NCBI GenBank assembly: GCA_001821375.1
Contig: MHLG01000022.1
Coordinates: forward strand, 1-5,393
Source of the DNA: Candidatus Liptonbacteria bacterium RIFOXYD1_FULL_36_11
GTDB lineage: Bacteria; Patescibacteriota; Minisyncoccia; UBA6257; XYB1-36-10
Direction of reading: 5' to 3'
DNA: 5,393 nucleotides
Of the stretch, positions 1 to 3,769 are shown in pieces (the first letter of the stretch is position 1; each line of letters opens with the position of its first letter). The notes beneath the pieces were generated by a model. That model searched no databases, had not been told where the DNA came from, and saw only the letters and a list, made by a program, of their open reading frames with translations. The position numbers and the translations under genes are program-made.

Positions 1-2501
1 ATAATAGGAGTTGGCGTTGGCGGAACCGGAGTAAAAGTTGGTGTCGGTGTAGATGTAGCAGTTGGCGTTAGTGTTACTGTTGGCGTATTTGTCGGCACTG
101 TTGTTGGCGTCATCGTCGGTGTCGGAGTTTTTGTCGGAGGGACCGGAGTCGGTGTAGCTAGTTCCGTATAAAATATCGGAACAATGCTTAATCTTCCCCC
201 AGTTTCCGGCACATCAAGAATAATTCTCTCAATGTCCTCCGGGTAAAATTCCACCCGGAATCCGAAAGAGTCTGATTCCACATGAAAATCACGCGGATCA
301 GTCCACTCTTCACCACTAAAAGCGGTGGAAAGAGGAATTTCTCTCATCTTTCGCATTCCCTTCATTATACCAAGCTTTTGCTCTTTGGAATATACACCCT
401 CGTCGGTGAGCACGCCAAGATAAACCTCGTCCTGCTTTCCCGACATAAAATCAAGATAGTCTGATGTTTTTTCAACCCTGAAATGATAAGGTTGGAGCGG
501 AATCGGAAAGTCTTTCCCAAAATCAATCTGGAAAAAGGCTCTCTTTTTCACTGATGTGGAAGGAAGAGCTGCTGGGAATCTTAAATCTCCCGCAAGCTTT
601 TTCACCGGAAAACTATACCCATCCGTTTCCGCCACCGTAACCGGAAGTTCGGGATAAATCTCAAGCCACGGGTAGTAAAATGCATACCCGTAAGATATCC
701 GCGACTTTATTTTCGCGATATCTTCGGCGTCTAGCACGTTAAAAGTCTCGTGAAAAGTTACAAACTTCTCCACCGGACCTTTTGTCTTGGTATCTAGTTC
801 TGGAGAAAACTCATTATAACCCCTTTCCATATTATAGGGATTATATTTCAGAGTCTCCCTCGCCAGTTTGTCAGTTACTACCGCTTCCACTTTTTTGGAA
901 GATATCGGAATATCCTGCCAAGAAAGAGAAGTTTTACCGGAAAGAAAAGCTACCGCTGCCCCGTCAATCATCCAAAATACCTCATATCCTGAAGCTGACG
1001 GAATCAAACTAATTGCTTGCCCGTTTATAACAGCAGGACGAAGAACTACGTCGGAACGTGTCGGCTTTGTCACCGCGAGCGTCCTTGTAATCCAAGCTCC
1101 CCTGCAAACCGGACAGAATCCGTGCCAACCATTAGCTCCCGCTCCACTCATCAAACAGGCACCATTATTAGGAATATAGATAACATTTAACCCGCTAAAA
1201 GCACCTAAATCTCTTTTATATCTTTCATCTGCCATAAAATATACTTCTCCAAAAGCGTCAAAAGGAATATTTGTTGTTGGCAAAGGAACACTATCACCTA
1301 TTAGCACTCCCCAAGGCAAAACGTTTTTTGTGAACGTCGGACCGGTTTCACTTTTCCAAACTAAGTCCTTTTTTGCGAAAACGTTTATTTCTTGAAGAAC
1401 ACCATTTTCAGCATACTCTGAAGATTTCTTTACAAGACTATCTTCAGAAAAACTACTCCAATACTCCTCCCACAAGTTACAGACTAAATGCCCAAGCTCG
1501 TGGGAAAGACCATCAGAATAATCATTAACTGGAAGAAAACAAATTCCTCCAGCCACATTAGCGCGTCCATAGGAAGAATTTGCTACATAAGAGAGAAAAT
1601 CTCTCTCTTTAAGCCATTTCCGTGCCAGTTTTGATTCCGTGAACGGATTAGCGGATGTGTGAAATGCGAATCCAATTCCGTCTTCAAATCCGCTCAGCGC
1701 CGTGTCCCGATAAATCCCTTTATCAGGCTCGTCCACTCCCTCCTCTTTTGAGGGAAGATAGATAGCGATGGAGTTCCATCGCTCCGGATAGGGAATATCC
1801 CCGTCCGACTTGCTGAAAAAGTAATCGCTTTCATTTTTGCAGAAAGCAAAAAACTTTTCCTTTTGATCCGTAACGATGTAAATCTCACCCGTTGGGTTTT
1901 TGTCAGCGCCAACATCCCAAAAATTATTCTTGACAACGTATGATTCACAAATTTCCCCGTCTCTCAATAACACTGCGGAATATTGCGCGAAGTAAAAAGG
2001 GTTTCCACTGTTTTGTAAAAGGAAAGATTTTTTAAAAGTAACAACAAATTCGCTTTTCCACTCGCCTCCTTTTTCTAACAAAACTTCGGTAGGTGAAGGA
2101 CAAGTAATATTTTCCTCATCATCCACAACTCCCGAAATACTCTCTGTCGTTCCAATTAAAAGAAAATTGGAATAAGTATACTTTGAATACCCCTCTCCGT
2201 TCCATTTCTCCGGAAAGTATCCTCCATCGGTTCTAACAGCTACCTGGTAGCAGCCATTAGAAAAAGGTTTGCTTACAAACCCGTCTCCAACGAATATAAT
2301 ATTCATTGCCCGTTCTCCGAACGGTTCCTCTCCCAAAACTTTTCCCTCGTCATAGGCGCTGGTTTTTAGAACCCGCGCCTCAATGCGATAATCATCAACG
2401 CTCGGAGTTGTCTGCCCATAAGCAGAACCGCTCCCTGTGATGATTAGTACTGCCATTAGTATCGCAAAAACCAAAAAAGCAACTAGAGTAGTTTTCTTCA
2501 T
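1..2501 (-). CDS. Secreted M64-type zinc metallopeptidase with Thr/Pro-rich linker (C-terminus cut by window edge)
   Basis: The frame is open for 833 codons from ATG at 2501 to the left edge, with no stop. Residues 1-29 form a signal peptide (KK, a hydrophobic run LVAFLVFAILMAVLII, then GSGSAYG before Q30), so the protein is exported. Three blocks match my recollection of the M64 (IgA peptidase-like) family: NIIFVGDGF at 67-75, HELGHLVCNLWEEY at 334-347 (HExGH-x4-LxEEY, with H334 and H338 as expected zinc ligands and E335 as the catalytic base), and CLM at 449-451 followed by FCPVCR at 462-467. Residues about 490-550, including VFWMIDG, look like a beta-sandwich domain. Residues 555-780 are unassigned, and 783-833 are a Thr/Pro linker that probably leads to another domain or a surface anchor beyond the window. 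M64 members hydrolyse peptide bonds outside the cell; the substrate here is unknown. M64 sequences I recall have a small residue where C341 sits and DEY where this has EEY. The start is supported by GAGGAG 7 nt upstream. Confidence 0.86.
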   Translation of the reverse strand, partial: MKKTTLVAFLVFAILMAVLIITGSGSAYGQTTPSVDDYRIEARVLKTSAYDEGKVLGEEPFGERAMNIIFVGDGFVSKPFSNGCYQVAVRTDGGYFPEKWNGEGYSKYTYSNFLLIGTTESISGVVDDEENITCPSPTEVLLEKGGEWKSEFVVTFKKSFLLQNSGNPFYFAQYSAVLLRDGEICESYVVKNNFWDVGADKNPTGEIYIVTDQKEKFFAFCKNESDYFFSKSDGDIPYPERWNSIAIYLPSKEEGVDEPDKGIYRDTALSGFEDGIGFAFHTSANPFTESKLARKWLKERDFLSYVANSSYGRANVAGGICFLPVNDYSDGLSHELGHLVCNLWEEYWSSFSEDSLVKKSSEYAENGVLQEINVFAKKDLVWKSETGPTFTKNVLPWGVLIGDSVPLPTTNIPFDAFGEVYFMADERYKRDLGAFSGLNVIYIPNNGACLMSGAGANGWHGFCPVCRGAWITRTLAVTKPTRSDVVLRPAVINGQAISLIPSASGYEVFWMIDGAAVAFLSGKTSLSWQDIPISSKKVEAVVTDKLARETLKYNPYNMERGYNEFSPELDTKTKGPVEKFVTFHETFNVLDAEDIAKIKSRISYGYAFYYPWLEIYPELPVTVAETDGYSFPVKKLAGDLRFPAALPSTSVKKRAFFQIDFGKDFPIPLQPYHFRVEKTSDYLDFMSGKQDEVYLGVLTDEGVYSKEQKLGIMKGMRKMREIPLSTAFSGEEWTDPRDFHVESDSFGFRVEFYPEDIERIILDVPETGGRLSIVPIFYTELATPTPVPPTKTPTPTMTPTTVPTNTPTVTLTPTATSTPTPTFTPVPPTPTPI
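3..155 (-). repeat. Thr/Pro-rich low-complexity linker of the M64-like protein
   Basis: About 51 codons (residues 783-833) are almost entirely Thr and Pro with occasional Val, Ser, Ala, Met and Lys, in the pattern TPTPTFTPVPPTPTPI. The DNA appears as imperfect GTCGGTGT/GTTGGCGT units on the plus strand. Such linkers usually separate an extracellular catalytic domain from a wall-binding, dockerin-like or membrane-anchoring domain. The codons are mixed rather than copied exactly, so this looks like an old, selected linker and not a recent microsatellite expansion. Confidence 0.85.
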
Positions 2502-2508
2502 TATCTTT

Positions 2509-2514
2509 CTCCTC
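2509..2514 (-). promoter_or_regulatory. Shine-Dalgarno site of the M64-like gene
   Basis: On the minus strand GAGGAG lies 7 nt upstream of the ATG at 2501. It fixes the start of the exported peptidase, and the residues that follow form the expected Lys-rich signal-peptide n-region. Confidence 0.8.
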
Positions 2515-2638
2515 TATTTTAGCAGTTAGAATTCCTGTCTCCGTCCCTCTTTTTTCAAGCTTTAGCCCGAACCTGAAAATAAAAATTCAGCTTTTTCTGC
2601 TTTTTTGCCCTCATATTATATTTTGAGGTTCTGCTTAT

Positions 2639-2667
2639 ATCATAACACATCTTAAAAACTTCCGCAA
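2639..2667 (-). promoter_or_regulatory. Putative sigma-70-type promoter for the M64-like gene
   Basis: Reading the minus strand, TTGCGG (2667-2662) is separated by 17 bp from TATGAT (2644-2639), and a TG dinucleotide one base before the -10 makes it an extended -10. It would give a 5' leader of about 130 nt containing a small hairpin (CCTCA...TGAGG, 2628-2609). A second TATAAT at 2620-2615 lies in that hairpin loop but has no recognisable -35. Assigned by eye. Confidence 0.45.
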
Positions 2668-2713
2668 CTCCTTTTTTTCTGACTGAATCATTTAAATACA
2701 CTGTTTACCTCAA

Positions 2714-2872
2714 CTACTCTTCTATTTTATAATTAAATATTTTATCAACAAAAATAGGATTTTCCATTAGGCTTATATCAAGTATATCCTTTTTTGTAAG
2801 CCACAAAAATTCTAGACCTTCAGGAGAAATAAAATGCGGCATTTTTTTAAAGTCGTAAATATGATAAATCAT
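2714..2872 (-). CDS. Small 52-aa hypothetical protein, possibly the C-terminal remnant of a larger enzyme
   Basis: ATG at 2872-2870 is preceded by a perfect AGGAGG (2887-2882) with 9 nt spacing, and the frame ends at TAG 2716-2714. The product is soluble, with no membrane segment, and contains PEGLEFLWLTKKDIL at residues 17-31. That block resembles the tail of some NUDIX-type hydrolases (a strand with W/L followed by an acidic helix), but the Nudix box itself is absent, so no activity can be claimed. The frame remains open upstream to a GTG at 2953, and residues there (RRHSV before the Met) could belong to the same ancestral domain. I read it as either a true small protein or a 5'-truncated fragment. 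It lies on the same strand as the M64-like gene, about 210 bp upstream of it and ahead of that gene's own promoter. Confidence 0.4.
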   Translation of the reverse strand: MIYHIYDFKKMPHFISPEGLEFLWLTKKDILDISLMENPIFVDKIFNYKIEE

Positions 2873-2881
2873 AACACTATG

Positions 2882-2887
2882 CCTCCT
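2882..2887 (-). promoter_or_regulatory. Shine-Dalgarno AGGAGG before the 52-aa frame
   Basis: On the minus strand AGGAGG is placed 9 nt before the ATG at 2872. It is the strongest ribosome binding site in the window and the main reason to keep this small frame. It would be coincidental if the region is only a decayed fragment, because it then falls inside former coding sequence. Confidence 0.45.
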
Positions 2888-2971
2888 CTTAAAATTTATG
2901 CAATTTTTTTTGCGGGAAATATAAATGTGAATGATGAGTTTTTTTATCCACACTTCAATGAAAGGGGAAAG

Positions 2972-2980
2972 TGGTATAAT
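2972..2980 (+). promoter_or_regulatory. Extended -10 promoter for the coiled-coil gene
   Basis: TGGTATAAT (TG at 2972-2973, TATAAT at 2975-2980) is a perfect extended -10. Seventeen bp upstream the sequence is ACTTCA, a poor -35, which extended -10 promoters can tolerate. Transcription would begin near 2986-2988, which argues against the upstream in-frame starts at 2931, 2934, 2958 and 2979. Confidence 0.55.
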
Positions 2981-3005
2981 GAAAAAGATGCTAAAGAAAA
3001 AAAAG

Positions 3006-3329
3006 ATGACTTTGGAAAAATTAGCTGTTTTGACGCAAAACGGTTTTTTGGAGATGAATAAAAGTTTAGGCGGAGAGATAGCCGGTTTGCGGTCGGAGTT
3101 TGTAGATTTTAAACAAGAGATGACTGAATTTAAACAGGAAATGATTGGGTTTAAACAGGAAATGACGGAGTTTAAACAAGAAACGGCCGGGCATTTTAAC
3201 CATATTTATGGGAAGCTGGAAGATTTGGAAAGAGAAAACGAGTCTGGCTTTGCGCAGTATAAAAGGCAGGAAAAAACTTTAACAAATCACGAAACAAGAG
3301 TTGTAAAATTAGAAAAAGCGGCCGGATAG
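3006..3329 (+). CDS. Small soluble coiled-coil protein with heptad repeats
   Basis: The product is 107 aa from ATG 3006 and has no signal peptide or membrane segment. The N-terminus MTLEKLAVLTQNGFLEMNKSL is followed by a long amphipathic helix. Residues 35-62 are four near-identical heptads of the form FKQEMTE, and the tail (KLEDLERENE...RVVKLEKAAG) is also strongly helical. This is the layout of short coiled-coil proteins common in Patescibacteria; they probably oligomerise, but no function is established and I cannot name one. The frame is open back to ATG 2931. I chose 3006 because the TATAAT at 2975-2980 overlaps the 2979 start and MTLEKLA looks like the conserved start. ATG 2979 (after AAGGGGAAAG) or 2988 remain possible. 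The stop is TAG, and a large palindrome begins 4 nt later and may end transcription. Confidence 0.8.
   Translation: MTLEKLAVLTQNGFLEMNKSLGGEIAGLRSEFVDFKQEMTEFKQEMIGFKQEMTEFKQETAGHFNHIYGKLEDLERENESGFAQYKRQEKTLTNHETRVVKLEKAAG
3108..3191 (+). repeat. Four tandem 21-bp heptad-encoding repeats
   Basis: Units start at 3108, 3129, 3150 and 3171, each beginning TTTAAACA(A/G)GA and encoding FKQEMTE, FKQEMIG, FKQEMTE and FKQETAG. Each unit is exactly one coiled-coil heptad, so gain or loss of units lengthens or shortens the helix without breaking its phase. The DNA is more alike than protein constraint alone needs, which points to fairly recent tandem duplication. Confidence 0.9.
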
Positions 3330-3333
3330 CAGC

Positions 3334-3392
3334 CCCGTTAAATAAATTTTCTTTCAGAAAATTAAAAAATTAAAATTTTTTATTTAACAGGG
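3334..3392 (+). repeat. Nested palindrome with the same ends as the GIY-YIG unit but no gene
   Basis: CCCGTTAAATAAA (3334-3346) pairs with TTTATTTAACAGGG (3379-3392) with a single bulged A at 3389. Inside the outer stem lie two further hairpins: AATTTTC-TTTCA-GAAAATT (3345-3363) and AAAAAATT-AA-AATTTTTT (3364-3381). The outer arms are nearly the same sequences as the terminal repeats of the nuclease unit, so this looks like a short non-coding relative of it. It starts 4 nt after the coiled-coil gene and could also act as a transcription terminator, although the inner stems are A/T only. Confidence 0.85.
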
Positions 3393-3397
3393 TAAAT

Positions 3398-3461
3398 CCT
3401 ATTAAATAAATTATTCTTTATTAAATTAAAAAATTAATTTTTAAAAATGTTAAAAATAAGG
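3398..3461 (+). repeat. Diverged second copy of the palindromic repeat
   Basis: The stretch from CCTATTAAATAAATTATTCTTT onward aligns with 3335-3392 (shared TTAAATAAATT, TTCTTT, AAATTAAAAAATTAA), offset by about 64 bp. The left end has drifted (CCTAT in place of CCCTGT), and the right end no longer reads TTTAACAGGG, so the outer stem is largely lost. It appears to be an older tandem copy of the first palindrome. Confidence 0.55.
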
Positions 3462-3469
3462 TTATGAAA
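3458..3469 (+). other. Orphaned translation start of the interrupted secreted-protein gene
   Basis: AAGG followed by TT and ATGAAA (ATG at 3464-3466) stops making sense after two codons, exactly where the left inverted repeat of the nuclease unit begins. Joining ATGAA (to 3468) to the base after the right repeat (3756) gives ATG AAG GTT TTT TTT GTA GCG in the frame of the downstream secreted protein. The AAGG is only 2 nt from the ATG, closer than usual, which is the weak point of this reading. Confidence 0.55.
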
Positions 3470-3482
3470 CCCTGTTAAATAA
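3469..3482 (+). repeat. Left inverted repeat of the GIY-YIG unit
   Basis: ACCCTGTTAAATAA is an exact reverse complement of 3742-3755. The same left-end motif, with changes, recurs at 3334-3346 and 3398-3410, always in the same orientation and followed by AT-rich sequence. Confidence 0.9.
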
Positions 3483-3502
3483 TTTTAAGTTTAGTTGTTT
3501 TA

Positions 3503-3769
3503 ATGTATTATGTTTATGTGTTGCTTAGTAAAAAGGATAAAAAGTTTTACACTGGCTACACAAAAAATTTAAAATTAAGATTTGAGCAACATAGTAAAGG
3601 TTTAGTTCCGTCAACTAAATCTAGAAGACCGTTATTATTAATATATTATGAAGCATGTTTGAGTCAAAAAGATTCTTTGCGTCGGGAAAAATATTTAAAA
3701 ACGTATTTTGGAAAAATGTTTATAAAAAATCGGCTCAAATCTTATTTAACAGGGTGGTTTTTTTTGTAG
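3503..3769 (+). CDS. Small GIY-YIG nuclease domain protein (YhbQ/UPF0213-like)
   Basis: This 88-aa protein is a single GIY-YIG domain. The first strand VYV (residues 4-6) is the GIY position, YTG (16-18) the YIG position, R26 in LKLRFEQH the catalytic arginine, H30 the usual following histidine, and E62 in RREKYLK the expected metal-binding glutamate, so the active site looks intact. Family members cut DNA using one divalent metal; stand-alone versions of this size are often of unknown role. ATG 3503 is the natural start (MYYVYVLLS) but lacks a clear Shine-Dalgarno. The C-terminal residues YLTG are encoded by the right inverted repeat, and the last four residues WFFL plus the TAG stop come from sequence outside the repeat, overlapping the downstream secreted-protein frame. 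The gene is markedly AT-rich. It is probably the active gene of the surrounding unit; whether it recognises the repeats is inference. Confidence 0.9.
   Translation: MYYVYVLLSKKDKKFYTGYTKNLKLRFEQHSKGLVPSTKSRRPLLLIYYEACLSQKDSLRREKYLKTYFGKMFIKNRLKSYLTGWFFL
3742..3755 (+). repeat. Right inverted repeat of the GIY-YIG unit
   Basis: TTATTTAACAGGGT is the exact reverse complement of 3469-3482. The core TTATTTAACAGGGT also closes the upstream palindrome (3380-3393). Here it is part of the nuclease coding sequence, spelling Y-L-T-G near the C-terminus. Confidence 0.9.

Larger units (their letters stand above)
3469..3755 (+). mobile_element. Putative mini mobile unit: GIY-YIG gene between perfect 14-bp inverted repeats
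   Basis: The 287-bp unit is bounded by ACCCTGTTAAATAA (3469-3482) and its exact reverse complement TTATTTAACAGGGT (3742-3755), and its only gene is a GIY-YIG nuclease starting 20 nt inside the left end. Precise removal fuses an upstream ATG to the downstream secreted-protein frame, as expected for an insertion. The same ends border a gene-less palindrome just upstream. There is no DDE, tyrosine or serine recombinase and no reverse transcriptase. I see no convincing target-site duplication (left flank GGTTATGAA, right flank GGTTTTTTT). Mobility is inferred from structure. The alternative is a resident nuclease gene with a conserved regulatory palindrome at each end. Confidence 0.6.

Noticed and set aside
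1..158. Repetitive GTCGGTGT-like DNA as a possible minisatellite or CRISPR-like array
   Set aside because: It has no constant repeat length or spacers and translates on the minus strand as the Thr/Pro linker.
782..1179. Overlapping plus-strand frames of 76 and 103 codons inside the M64-like gene
   Set aside because: They lie antisense to an 833-codon frame with signal peptide and family motifs, lack ribosome sites, and their Pro/Ser/Leu-rich content is what antisense reading of that gene produces. The frame at 282-464 and the minus-strand frame at 1694-1948 are rejected for the same reason.
2834..3061. Plus-strand frame of 75 codons overlapping both the small minus-strand frame and the start of the coiled-coil gene
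   Set aside because: No ribosome site, no recognisable motif, and it would overlap the coiled-coil gene out of frame.
3334..3482. Short CRISPR-like array from the repeated TTAAATAA ends
   Set aside because: The copies are palindromic, diverged, unevenly spaced and separated by related rather than unique sequence.
3655..3753. ATG at 3655 as the true start of the secreted protein
   Set aside because: It would give a 115-bp overlap with the nuclease gene and an overlong n-region encoded by the nuclease's other frame, with no ribosome site. It is better explained as chance open frame upstream of an interrupted gene.
3460..3763. Target-site duplication GGTT on both sides of the nuclease unit
   Set aside because: GGTT abuts the right end but lies 5 bp outside the left end, and the intervening bases do not match, so it is not a convincing duplication.
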